Assembly: GCA_945872805.1 (NCBI GenBank)
Contig: CAMCBE010000011.1
Location: forward strand, 1-17,562
DNA length: 17,562 bases
Direction of reading: 5' to 3'
Source of the DNA: Chitinophaga pinensis
GTDB taxonomy: Bacteria > Bacteroidota > Bacteroidia > Chitinophagales > Chitinophagaceae
Positions 7,087-17,327 of the stretch are shown piece after piece (position 1 is the stretch's first letter; the number at the start of each line of letters is the position of its first letter). The position numbers were made by a program, and so were the translations under genes. The notes beneath the pieces are model-generated. The model did not search any database and was not told the DNA's origin. It saw only the letters and a program-made list of their open reading frames with translations.

Positions 7087-8133
7087 ATGAAAATATTTTA
7101 TGCAGTTCAAGCTACTGGGAATGGCCATATTAGCAGAGCATCTGAAATTATTCCATTTTTAAAGAAATATGGAACTGTTGATGTATTCTTAAGTGGAAAT
7201 AATCATTCCCTGAAAAATGATTTACCAGTTGCCTATAAAAGTAAAGGATTGAGCTTATACTACGACAGAGAAGGTTCTGTTGACCTATGGAAAACACTAA
7301 AATCAATTCAAATAAAAAAAATTTGGAATGAGGCTAAACACTTGCCAATCGAAAAATATGATCTTATCATCAATGATTTTGAATGCATTACCTCACTTTC
7401 TTGCAAACTAAAAAAAATTCCATCGATTCATTTTGGGCATCAAGCGAGTTTTGTCAGCAGCAAAGTTCCTAGACCTAACAAAAGGGAAGTAACTAGTGAA
7501 TGGGTCCTTAAAAATTATGCCTCTGGTACACAGAACGTAGGTCTACACTTCAAATCATATGATCAAAATATATTTCCCCCAATTATAAAATCTTCGATTA
7601 TTTCAGCATCGCCTAGTAATAATGGTCATATTACGGTATACCTAAATCATTATAGAGATGAAATACTAATAAAATATTTATCTCAAATAAAGGATTACAA
7701 TTTTGAGGTGTTTTCAAAAGACGTACAATCAAGTAGTGTTATAGGAAAAATAAAAATCCTACCGATAAATCAAGAGATGTTTAATCAAAGTCTGATTAAC
7801 TGTCATGGCATAATTACTGGTGCAGGGTTTGAAACACCTTCCGAAGCATTGTACCTAGGTAAAAAAATTATGGTGATACCTCTAAAAGGGCAATATGAAC
7901 AACAATGCAATGCAAAAGCACTTGAAGAGTTTAATGCTATGTCTGTCCCTAAACTTGATGATGATTTTCCTAAGCATTTTAAAAAGTGGATAGAACAATT
8001 CGAACCGATTAAATTGACGCTAAGCCATTCAACGGAAGAGATTATCAGAGCCGTCATACATAAAGCTCCATCTTATAGTATATCCTCAGGCACCATTACA
8101 AGTACTCTCTCGCCACTCGAAATAGCTATTTAA
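7087..8133 (+). CDS. Glycosyltransferase, GT-B fold (PF13528-like)
   Basis: This encodes a 348-residue soluble glycosyltransferase resembling the MurG/UGT-like PF13528 group. The N-terminus reads FYAVQATGNGHISRA (4-18), the glycine-rich acceptor-side loop of GT-B enzymes that act on lipids. The C-terminal domain has the donor-binding segment ITGAGFETPSEALYLGKK (243-260) followed by MVIPLKGQYEQQCNAKAL (262-279), where the Glu/Gln pair would contact the sugar nucleotide. No membrane segment is seen; it probably works at the inner face of the cytoplasmic membrane. It starts five bases after the LpxH-like gene and ends the plus-strand cluster. Donor and acceptor are unknown. The fold call is firm; a link to glycolipid synthesis is inferred from the neighbour. 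Confidence 0.85.
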   Translation: MKIFYAVQATGNGHISRASEIIPFLKKYGTVDVFLSGNNHSLKNDLPVAYKSKGLSLYYDREGSVDLWKTLKSIQIKKIWNEAKHLPIEKYDLIINDFECITSLSCKLKKIPSIHFGHQASFVSSKVPRPNKREVTSEWVLKNYASGTQNVGLHFKSYDQNIFPPIIKSSIISASPSNNGHITVYLNHYRDEILIKYLSQIKDYNFEVFSKDVQSSSVIGKIKILPINQEMFNQSLINCHGIITGAGFETPSEALYLGKKIMVIPLKGQYEQQCNAKALEEFNAMSVPKLDDDFPKHFKKWIEQFEPIKLTLSHSTEEIIRAVIHKAPSYSISSGTITSTLSPLEIAI

Positions 8134-8161
8134 GAAACTACACTTTACTGAGGAGCTCACA

Positions 8162-10363
8162 TTAAAGTTGTTTTACAACGTACCAACTATAGTCATCCGG
8201 CTTAATCTCAACCTCAATGGATGCTTCATGATTGTTGTCCACCGTCACATTTAGCCGTCTACCATACTTATCCGTAATACTGATTGAATGAGTAAGCCCT
8301 GCATAGTACAATGGCAAGTTTATTGTTTGTTTAATAACAGTCTTTGTTGGATTGAATAACATCACAAAAGCCCTATCCTCTAATGATGGGTTGACATGCA
8401 TAAACCCATCCCATTCTCTGCCATCAGCTCTTCTTAAATGAATAATTGGCGAGTTCAAGATATTCCTATACTGCTTATACCAACTTATGGTTTTAACAAC
8501 AAGCTGCTTTGTTTTTTCAGTATCATACAATCTTGGTCCACGATAGCATGCCTGCACACCAGCTCCATAATATTGTACCATCAACATTTCATAATCCTTC
8601 AGATGATCTTGTAAAGGCTCCAATACGGCTTCTGGGCCACCACCCTGATACCTTGTTAGCGGCACAAAGCCCCAACCCATAGATGGACTTTTTTCAAATG
8701 TACCATCATGTATATTTTGGCGATTAATGATTTTTTGTTGCTCCCTTGATAACGAAAAATTTACTTCACGATAGCCAACTCCAATTTTGTGAGTGCCATC
8801 AAGGAAATACCAATCTGGGGCGTTCACATAAATACCATGCTCATTACACCAATGATATAATTCCTTTTGTAATTGCATCTGTTTCCATTGGGAGTCCTCT
8901 AATCCAGAATGACCAGGATGAACAGTAGAAGCACATACATCCCCAGGATAAGGTCCATCGTTTTCAAAAATGTCAAACCCTGTAGTGCTGATGAAATACT
9001 TCAATTTATCAATATACGTTAAGCCCCACTTGCTACCCATGCAGGGTGCATTACCAAAAAATGCACCACCCGGCTTACCCGTTAGCGGACTAATTACATC
9101 TGTCTCATCATCTATCCTTCTGCTACTAAATAATGAATAACTACCAATTTGTATACCCTTACTATGCGCATAATCGGTCAAATATTTCCACTTCTTTACA
9201 TTAAGTTCACTTGTATCCTCCATATCACAATGACTACCAAAGCTTAAAATCAATGCTTCGTATCCCGTAGCGGCACATTGGTCAACTGCAGTTTTAACCT
9301 CCTCATCATTAGCGCTGACCAAATGCATGAATATGGGGTTTTGAGTTGTCCATGGCGCAACAGTAGCATACATTTTTTGAATCATAAGTCCGCGACGCTC
9401 TCGATCATAACTATCCATCAATAACTCATGAGTTCTAACGGATTGTACTGATTGACTAGGTGATAAAACAATAGACGTTACTTTTTCAGGATAGATCTGC
9501 AATAAACAAGGTGTTTGGTAATTATAATTTACTTGAGAAGTATAAGCAGAATCAATATTCCAATGGGTAGTTTGATCGCTTATGTCATACCGCATAGCAT
9601 TATTAAACGCATAATTTGTTTCAACATAAATTCCATGTTGCTTTTTCATTTGCTCAGGCGATCCAACAACAGCACTTTCTTCCTCGACTAATCCAAGCGA
9701 TTCATTGATGATTTTATTGACTGCAATTACATGAGTACTGTTGTTATTAACTAAAACAGACTTGACAATTAATGGAATACCATCATAGATTTCATATTGA
9801 ACGACTACTTCGACACCCAACAGAGCTTGAATCGAAGAGTGATACGTGAATGATACTTTCATGCCCGTGCCATTTTTATCGATTAATCCCCATGTCTTTT
9901 TTTTCCAGTTCAGCAATGATTTAATAGGTTCAACTTGAATAGTAGTACAGAATAAATCATCCGGAGCTTTCGAAAATGCATCCAACCATTCAGGCATAAA
10001 AAAAGCTTTTTCTTGTTGGCCATGTAATCCACCAACTGGATATGGTTTACCATCGATTGTAACAAAAGCTTCGGGCTCAATAGCACGGATCAATTCTTGG
10101 CCGCTTGACATATTGCGAAAATCATAGCAAACAATATTTGGACTAATACGAAATGTCCGTCTAACTAATCCATTATAGAGTATGATATTTTTTTTATCTG
10201 CAGATAAATAGACTCCTGCTTTCTCCTTCGGGGTATTGATCAACCAATCTGATTTAAGTATAGCAGGATGTAATTCATTCCAAACAGGGAGCGAAGGCAT
10301 AGTTTGTGAAAATAGGTGTTGAGCAACCGAAAAAACAAACGCAAAAAATAATCCTTTTTTCAT
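8162..10363 (-). CDS. Secreted glycoside hydrolase-like protein, alpha-galactosidase-like (clan GH-D type, tentative)
   Basis: This encodes a 733-residue exported protein with a signal peptide (1-20, ending LFSQ). The layout suggests an N-terminal beta-sandwich (about 50-310, rich in strands such as KNIILYNGLVRRTFRISP), a TIM-barrel (about 340-630) and a C-terminal beta-sandwich (about 640-733), as in GH36-like enzymes. In the barrel, ATGYEALILSFG (365-376), AHSKGIQIGSYSLFSS (399-414) and GFDIFENDGPYPGD (462-475) look like strand ends with acidic residues; Asp464, Glu467 and Asp469 are candidate catalytic residues. The usual clan GH-D signature (K-x-D) is not seen, so the exact family is open. 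No SusC/SusD-like, transporter or regulator gene is adjacent; pabC lies 69 bases upstream on the same strand. Glycosidase function is inferred from architecture; substrate is unknown. Confidence 0.6.
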   Translation of the reverse strand: MKKGLFFAFVFSVAQHLFSQTMPSLPVWNELHPAILKSDWLINTPKEKAGVYLSADKKNIILYNGLVRRTFRISPNIVCYDFRNMSSGQELIRAIEPEAFVTIDGKPYPVGGLHGQQEKAFFMPEWLDAFSKAPDDLFCTTIQVEPIKSLLNWKKKTWGLIDKNGTGMKVSFTYHSSIQALLGVEVVVQYEIYDGIPLIVKSVLVNNNSTHVIAVNKIINESLGLVEEESAVVGSPEQMKKQHGIYVETNYAFNNAMRYDISDQTTHWNIDSAYTSQVNYNYQTPCLLQIYPEKVTSIVLSPSQSVQSVRTHELLMDSYDRERRGLMIQKMYATVAPWTTQNPIFMHLVSANDEEVKTAVDQCAATGYEALILSFGSHCDMEDTSELNVKKWKYLTDYAHSKGIQIGSYSLFSSRRIDDETDVISPLTGKPGGAFFGNAPCMGSKWGLTYIDKLKYFISTTGFDIFENDGPYPGDVCASTVHPGHSGLEDSQWKQMQLQKELYHWCNEHGIYVNAPDWYFLDGTHKIGVGYREVNFSLSREQQKIINRQNIHDGTFEKSPSMGWGFVPLTRYQGGGPEAVLEPLQDHLKDYEMLMVQYYGAGVQACYRGPRLYDTEKTKQLVVKTISWYKQYRNILNSPIIHLRRADGREWDGFMHVNPSLEDRAFVMLFNPTKTVIKQTINLPLYYAGLTHSISITDKYGRRLNVTVDNNHEASIEVEIKPDDYSWYVVKQL

Positions 10364-10432
10364 ATGTTGAATTTATACCAATACAAAATAATAAGTATTA
10401 AGACAATAGTGGTGTCAGCTAAAGTTAATCAA

Positions 10433-11038
10433 TTAAACAGTAGACATATTGATGCGTGCAACCTGGAAAATGGGAGATTCTTCCCAACTCATCAAGGCAT
10501 TGATGAATTTTACTTGTTCAAACTTTTTTAAGTTGGATAACCGAATATCCATTAGCTGAATTTTTCCTTCTAAAAGTAGCTGGGTACGCCTTGTTCCCTC
10601 TAATAATGGATTTTCAGGCGTATACCAATTCGCGCCATCATAAAATACAATATTCGCATATGACGCATCTTTGAGTACGCCGTCATCACACATAATTATT
10701 TCATCAGCTCCTGCAGTATTTAGCAAGGTAGTAATCCAACCTCTATCTTCAAATTTAAAATCATACTGATGCCCACGTAAGTTAGCTAAAGCAACACTAC
10801 CTATATTTTTGATTGAATAGTTAGTATAAGAAATATCAATTATTTGTTCAAGGCTATAAACAATTCGCCACTTAATAACATTATCGTTATTAATACAGGT
10901 GCTATCAAATAAATCAATCAAGTTCACATAAGGCTGTTTGCCATAATGCATTAGCGTTCTGCTCATTCTCAATTGATGAAAATGCAAATTTTCAGGCTCC
11001 CGATTGCTTACTCGTATTGATTCAATAAATTGGAACAT
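10433..11038 (-). CDS. pabC: Aminotransferase class IV, probable 4-amino-4-deoxychorismate lyase
   Basis: This encodes a class IV PLP enzyme of about 200 residues, most likely the lyase that splits 4-amino-4-deoxychorismate into p-aminobenzoate and pyruvate for folate synthesis. Using the longer frame from 11050, the PLP lysine is probably Lys99 in YDFKFEDR, followed by TAGADEIIMCDDG (112-124), DASYANIVFYDG (128-139) and the glycine loop PLLEGTRRTQLL (148-159). The position that is usually Glu before the ANxF segment is Asp128 here. It is shorter than E. coli PabC (about 270), with a reduced N-terminal domain. I prefer the ATG at 11038 over 11050 because the family starts two residues before FIE(S/T)IR. 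Either start overlaps the end of pabB (17 or 29 bases), so the two are translated together, which strongly supports the role. Confidence 0.85.
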   Translation of the reverse strand: MFQFIESIRVSNREPENLHFHQLRMSRTLMHYGKQPYVNLIDLFDSTCINNDNVIKWRIVYSLEQIIDISYTNYSIKNIGSVALANLRGHQYDFKFEDRGWITTLLNTAGADEIIMCDDGVLKDASYANIVFYDGANWYTPENPLLEGTRRTQLLLEGKIQLMDIRLSNLKKFEQVKFINALMSWEESPIFQVARINMSTV

Positions 11039-11963
11039 ATATTTTATCAATCATTTCTTGATATTCTTTCATTACATCGCTTTGAAATGTAATACCACCT
11101 CCACTTCGAAATTTATTTTCATCATCTATGTACCTAATCAAGACGCAACTATCTAATGTTGTGCCATCAAAATAACCTGCAACGCCTGTATAATATCCCC
11201 GATCTGCATTTTCAACTTGTCTAATTGCCTGAATGGTTTTATTCTTCGGTGCTCCAGAAACAGATCCTGCTGGCAGAAGGCTGAAGATAATATCCCCAAT
11301 ATGCGCATTAAAATCTTCATATAATGTTCCTGAAATCTCTGAACTAACCTGCCCAATTATGCCGTATTGAGTTTGAACTTCTTCATAATAACGATACCGA
11401 TTCACTTTTACATCATGTGAAACCTTACTCAAGTCGTTTCGAATAAGATCCACTATGGTAGCATGCTCAGCCTGCTCTTTTTCATCACACAAAATAATAT
11501 TCTTAGCACCTGGAATGCTTGCATCAATTGTACCCTTCATTGGAAAAGAGTAAATTTTTTGATTTTTTATTTGAATAAACGTTTCGGGTGAAAAACTCAC
11601 AAAATGGTTTTTATACCAAACTGCGTATTTCGAATTTACGTTCTCAAAAATATCTTGATGGGTTAGATTTAGCTCAATAGGAGTTGAGCATGTTAGGTTA
11701 ATTAAAAAACTATCTCCATAGTTTAAGTACTGCTTTACTTGATTAAATTTAGTAGCATATTCCTCGATAGAAATTGGAAATTTTTTTAATTCGACCGCAC
11801 ACTTATTTTTTTGATATTCATGATTTGAAAACCCCTGAAAATTATAGTGAAGGTCTTTACTACATTCATCAACTAACCATGCCTTAGGTTGTTGACATTC
11901 AAAGTCAATTAGAAAAACAAATGCTCGCTTCTCCGCTCCCCACTGATTTAATCTATCCTTCAT
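11022..11963 (-). CDS. pabB: Aminodeoxychorismate synthase component I
   Basis: This encodes a 313-residue chorismate-binding enzyme that, with an amidotransferase subunit, converts chorismate and glutamine to 4-amino-4-deoxychorismate. Motifs in order: YGDSFLINLT (82-91), FSPETFI (124-130), MKGT with Lys143 matching the PabB-type PIKGT lysine that distinguishes it from anthranilate synthase, EHATIVDLIRNDLSKV (166-181), LLPAGSVSGAPK (229-240), GYYTGVAGYFDG (256-267) and RSGGGIT (286-292). It is shorter than E. coli PabB (about 450) because the N-terminal beta-sandwich domain is much reduced, as is common in Bacteroidota. No pabA/trpG amidotransferase is in the window, so the subunit must come from elsewhere or ammonia is used. 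The 3' end overlaps pabC. Confidence 0.93.
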   Translation of the reverse strand: MKDRLNQWGAEKRAFVFLIDFECQQPKAWLVDECSKDLHYNFQGFSNHEYQKNKCAVELKKFPISIEEYATKFNQVKQYLNYGDSFLINLTCSTPIELNLTHQDIFENVNSKYAVWYKNHFVSFSPETFIQIKNQKIYSFPMKGTIDASIPGAKNIILCDEKEQAEHATIVDLIRNDLSKVSHDVKVNRYRYYEEVQTQYGIIGQVSSEISGTLYEDFNAHIGDIIFSLLPAGSVSGAPKNKTIQAIRQVENADRGYYTGVAGYFDGTTLDSCVLIRYIDDENKFRSGGGITFQSDVMKEYQEMIDKIYVPIY

Positions 11964-11975
11964 TGAACGTTTGAA

Positions 11976-12037
11976 ATTACCTTATTCATTTAAATTGATT
12001 TCACTGCTTCGCATCTAACACCTATGTTAAAGGTAAT
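11976..12037. repeat. Paired 8-bp inverted repeat upstream of pabB
   Basis: ATTACCTT (11976-11983) and AAGGTAAT (12030-12037) are perfect reverse complements, 46 bases apart, inside the 102-base gap between glycerate kinase and pabB. The inner copy is 13 bases from the pabB ATG. They could be paired binding sites or part of a leader structure; the copy near the start codon would cover the ribosome site. Evidence is limited to the repeat itself. Confidence 0.3.
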
Positions 12038-12041
12038 ATGA

Positions 12042-12056
12042 GTTTTTGTAAAAAAC
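12042..12056 (-). terminator. Possible weak AT hairpin downstream of glycerate kinase
   Basis: GTTTTT (12042-12047) and AAAAAC (12051-12056) form a 6-bp stem with a 3-base loop, 10-24 bases past the glycerate kinase stop on the minus strand. It lacks a GC-rich stem, so it would be a weak terminator at best. Confidence 0.25.
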
Positions 12057-12065
12057 CGACAAGCT

Positions 12066-14475
<2,410 letters not shown>

Positions 14476-14502
14476 TTATGATAATAATTGACAGCAAAAC
14501 CA

Positions 14503-15414
14503 TCAATAGGCGTTACCGGTAAGTTCGCGAAAAATATCCTCAAGCCGTCGGGTTTGCGTTTGCAAAGAAACGATATTCAGACTATGTTGCAAAGTGAAAC
14601 CGATAAGTTCTTTACTCAACTTCTCTGCATCATGGGTTTCAAGAATCCAATTTTGGGAATCAATTTGCTCCACTGCTAATACCCCATGGATGTTTTCGAG
14701 CAACTGGAGGTTGGCATTTTCCTTTAATTGCAGTCTTATTCGGGATATTTCCTTCGTGCCAAGCAGATTTTCTAGTTTATCATCCGCCACGATTGTCCCT
14801 TTATTAATGACAATTACCCGATCACATAACGCTTCTACTTCTTGAAGGATATGGGTTGAGAATAAAATCGTTTTATATTTTCCCAAATTTCTGATTACCT
14901 CTCTAATTTCAATAATCTGATTAGGATCTAACCCTGTTGTTGGCTCATCCAAAATAAGTACGGCTGGATCATGTATCAAAGCAGCAGCAAGTCCAACCCG
15001 TTGCTTATATCCTTTTGAAAGCTGTCCTATCTCCTTATGCGCTTCAGCACTAAGCCCAGTAAGTTTGATAACTTCTTCAATCCGCTCTTGGCGATTTTTG
15101 ATTTGATGTAACCCCGCCATCAGATCAAGGTACTCCCTAACATACATTTCAAGATATAAGGGATTGGATTCAGGAAGGTATCCGATTTTTTGCTTTGTCG
15201 CTATTGCCTCTCCTTGAACCAATATCCCACAAACCTGAATTTGCCCAGCGTCTGGAGCAATATACCCAGTAATCATTTTCATTGTGGTAGACTTCCCAGC
15301 TCCATTTGGACCAAGAAATCCAACAATCTCCCCAGACTTAACTTCAAAACTAATTTTATTTACAGCAGTTTGAGTACCGTATAGCTTTACAACGTGATCT
15401 ACTTTAATAGACAT
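14503..15414 (-). CDS. gldA: ABC transporter ATP-binding protein, GldA type
   Basis: This encodes a 303-residue ABC ATPase closest in length and layout to GldA, the ATP-binding subunit needed for gliding motility in some Bacteroidota. It has Walker A GPNGAGKST (35-43), the Q-loop region YLPESNPLY (79-87), signature LSKGYKQR (132-139), Walker B VLILDEPTTGLDP (152-164) and the H-loop His188 in STHIL. The C-terminal about 85 residues form the extra domain of drug/lipid-type exporters, ending DIFRELTG as in GldA. No permease (gldF/gldG) is in the window, so the partner must be elsewhere, as in Flavobacterium johnsoniae. It lies 15 bases after the small membrane protein gene. The ABC call is certain; the GldA name rests on resemblance and phylum, and gliding itself cannot be inferred. 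Confidence 0.8.
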   Translation of the reverse strand: MSIKVDHVVKLYGTQTAVNKISFEVKSGEIVGFLGPNGAGKSTTMKMITGYIAPDAGQIQVCGILVQGEAIATKQKIGYLPESNPLYLEMYVREYLDLMAGLHQIKNRQERIEEVIKLTGLSAEAHKEIGQLSKGYKQRVGLAAALIHDPAVLILDEPTTGLDPNQIIEIREVIRNLGKYKTILFSTHILQEVEALCDRVIVINKGTIVADDKLENLLGTKEISRIRLQLKENANLQLLENIHGVLAVEQIDSQNWILETHDAEKLSKELIGFTLQHSLNIVSLQTQTRRLEDIFRELTGNAY

Positions 15415-15429
15415 AATTATTTTCTTTCA

Positions 15430-15672
15430 TCAAACTATTTCATCACTAGAAGAAGGCAAATGATCATAAGCACCTTTAAATGCAAGCCAACCAAAAATCA
15501 AAAACCCAATAGTAATAGGTAAAAAAATGATGACGAAGATACTCCATTGTACTATGGTGTCGGTAGTGGGCTTAATAGAAATCTGAGTCAGTGCGGTTTT
15601 GACTAAAATACCATAGGTGGCTACACCTAAAAGCATCCAAATGATTCCAAAGAATTTTTTTATCGAATTCAT
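15430..15672 (-). CDS. Small two-helix membrane protein (possibly DUF6814)
   Basis: This encodes an 80-residue protein with two membrane helices, about 8-28 and 43-65, joined by a short polar loop and ending in an acidic Ser-rich tail (SSSDE). The start MNSIKKFFGIIWMLLG recalls the small Bacteroidota family DUF6814, which I remember as being found beside MFS carriers, but I cannot confirm the family here. It begins 10 bases after the MFS stop and ends 15 bases before gldA, so it is in the same transcript as the transporter. A role as an accessory or stabilising subunit of the transporter is an inference from position alone. Confidence 0.7.
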   Translation of the reverse strand: MNSIKKFFGIIWMLLGVATYGILVKTALTQISIKPTTDTIVQWSIFVIIFLPITIGFLIFGWLAFKGAYDHLPSSSDEIV

Positions 15673-15682
15673 GATTCCTATT

Positions 15683-17218
15683 TTAATCGTTTACGTTATT
15701 ATCAGTTTTATTAGACAGATACAAGCTGCCTATAAGCAAACAAAATCCTGCAATAATGATAGGATACCAAAGTCCTACCAATAAATCTCCCGTATACATA
15801 GTGCCGAGCAAAACAGCAATAAATGGAGTAAGGCCTCCAAACACGCCATTTCCAAGATGATAAGGTAAACTCATCGATGTGTACCTTATTTTGGTTGGGA
15901 ATAACTCAACCAAGAAAGCAGCAATCGGACCATAAGACATGGTTACAAACAAAATTTGTAAAAATATCAACGCAACCATCATCCAGTATCTATCTGTAGG
16001 TAACTCTTTAGATACCTTATCAACTAGCTGAGGCATTTCAACTCCACTCGAATACAAGGTATCGACATGAATTTTCTTCTCGGTAATTCCATTCTCATAC
16101 ACTGTAAAGGTGGATGTATTCTGTAAACTATATCCATTTCCAGAATTTGGCTTCAATACCCTGTCAATATGGGTTTTTGAATTATCCACCTTACTGTCTG
16201 TGACAGAGGCTACATTAATCATCTGATGATAAATTGGCCTGTAAAGCACAACTGCTGATAAGAGGCCGACCATTATAATCCACTTTCGACCAATCTTATC
16301 ACTCAAATTGCCAAAGAATATAAACAACGGTGTTGCCACAACTATAGCGCAAATCAATATGGTTCTTGTTTGCTCAAAATCAATCTTAATGGTATTTTCC
16401 ATGAAGGTTTGTGCGTAAAATTGGCCTGTATACCACACAACACCTTGACCCATGGTGGCACCAAAGAGCGCCAATAAAACCATTTTTAGATTGGCTTTAT
16501 GCATTAAGCTTTCCTTGATTGGGTTTACAGAAGTCTTACCTTCTGCTTTCAACTTAGTAAACATAGGAGATTCATGCATTTTCAGTCGGATATAAATACT
16601 CATACCCACCAAAACCACTGAAAACCAAAAAGGAATACGCCAACCCCAATCTTCAAATACCCGGATTGAATCAGAAGGGTCTGTAGCTAAACTTTTCCGA
16701 GTAATAAGTATAATTCCTAAGGATAATAAAAGGCCTAATGTTGCAGTAGTTTGAATCCAACTGGTAAAATAACCTCGCCTATTTGTAGGGGCATGCTCTG
16801 CCACATACGTCGCAGCACCACCATACTCGCCACCCAATGCTAAACCTTGAATTAGCCTTAATAACAAGACAAGCATCGGTGCCAAAAATCCAATTTTTTC
16901 ATACCCAGGAATTAATCCAATGGCGAATGTTGATCCCCCCATTAATACAAGGGTAAGAAGAAAGGTGTACTTCCTGCCCACCTTGTCGCCAAGGCGACCA
17001 AATACCAAGGCACCAAATGGCCTTACAATAAAACCCGCTGCAAATGTTGCCAAGGTTGAAAGCAATGCCGCAGTAGGATTGGTTTTGGGAAAGAATTGCG
17101 AAGCAATTATGGGTGCAAGACTTCCAAAAATATAGAAATCATACCACTCAATAAGTGTCCCAACAGATGAAGCAAAGATCACTTTACGGATCAGTTTTTT
17201 CTCAGAAATAGATTGCAT
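15683..17218 (-). CDS. MFS transporter, metabolite:H+ symporter (MHS) type
   Basis: This encodes a 12-helix major facilitator carrier, 511 residues from the ATG at 17218. That start is preferred over the ATG at 17329 (548 residues) because the extra 37 residues are atypical, overlap the acs start codon by two bases, and the shorter form begins MQSISEKKLIRKVIFASS directly before the MHS-typical GTLIEWYDFYIFG. Both MFS loop signatures are seen: GRLGDKVGRK and, in the second half, GNLSDKIGRK. RLIQGLALGGEYGGAATYVAE is also diagnostic of this group (KgtP, ProP and ShiA relatives). Unusual is a polar segment of about 80 residues between helices 9 and 10 (330-410 in the short form), probably extracytoplasmic. 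Substrate is likely a small carboxylate or compatible solute. It is divergent from acetyl-CoA synthetase and leads the minus-strand cluster. Confidence 0.9.
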   Translation of the reverse strand: MQSISEKKLIRKVIFASSVGTLIEWYDFYIFGSLAPIIASQFFPKTNPTAALLSTLATFAAGFIVRPFGALVFGRLGDKVGRKYTFLLTLVLMGGSTFAIGLIPGYEKIGFLAPMLVLLLRLIQGLALGGEYGGAATYVAEHAPTNRRGYFTSWIQTTATLGLLLSLGIILITRKSLATDPSDSIRVFEDWGWRIPFWFSVVLVGMSIYIRLKMHESPMFTKLKAEGKTSVNPIKESLMHKANLKMVLLALFGATMGQGVVWYTGQFYAQTFMENTIKIDFEQTRTILICAIVVATPLFIFFGNLSDKIGRKWIIMVGLLSAVVLYRPIYHQMINVASVTDSKVDNSKTHIDRVLKPNSGNGYSLQNTSTFTVYENGITEKKIHVDTLYSSGVEMPQLVDKVSKELPTDRYWMMVALIFLQILFVTMSYGPIAAFLVELFPTKIRYTSMSLPYHLGNGVFGGLTPFIAVLLGTMYTGDLLVGLWYPIIIAGFCLLIGSLYLSNKTDNNVND

Positions 17219-17327
17219 ACGAATATCTTGGTTTTTAAAGCAACGAAATAGGGTTTCAAGATAAAAATATATCCTTAAGAAATTGATTTTTTTTAACTTA
17301 CCGACCGAAATCGGATAAAAAATAGAC
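17219..17327. promoter_or_regulatory. Divergent intergenic region between the MFS gene and acs
   Basis: This 109-base AT-rich gap must carry promoters for both genes. A small GC island at 17301-17314 contains tandem CCGA and an inverted pair CCGA (17305-17308) / TCGG (17311-17314), 14 bases before the acs ATG. It may be a regulator site or leader hairpin; no confident promoter boxes were identified. Confidence 0.35.

Noticed and set aside
8149..8159. TGAG-GAG-CTCA in the convergent gap between the glycosyltransferase and the glycosidase genes as a terminator
   Set aside because: The stem is only 4 bp with no adjacent T-run on either strand.
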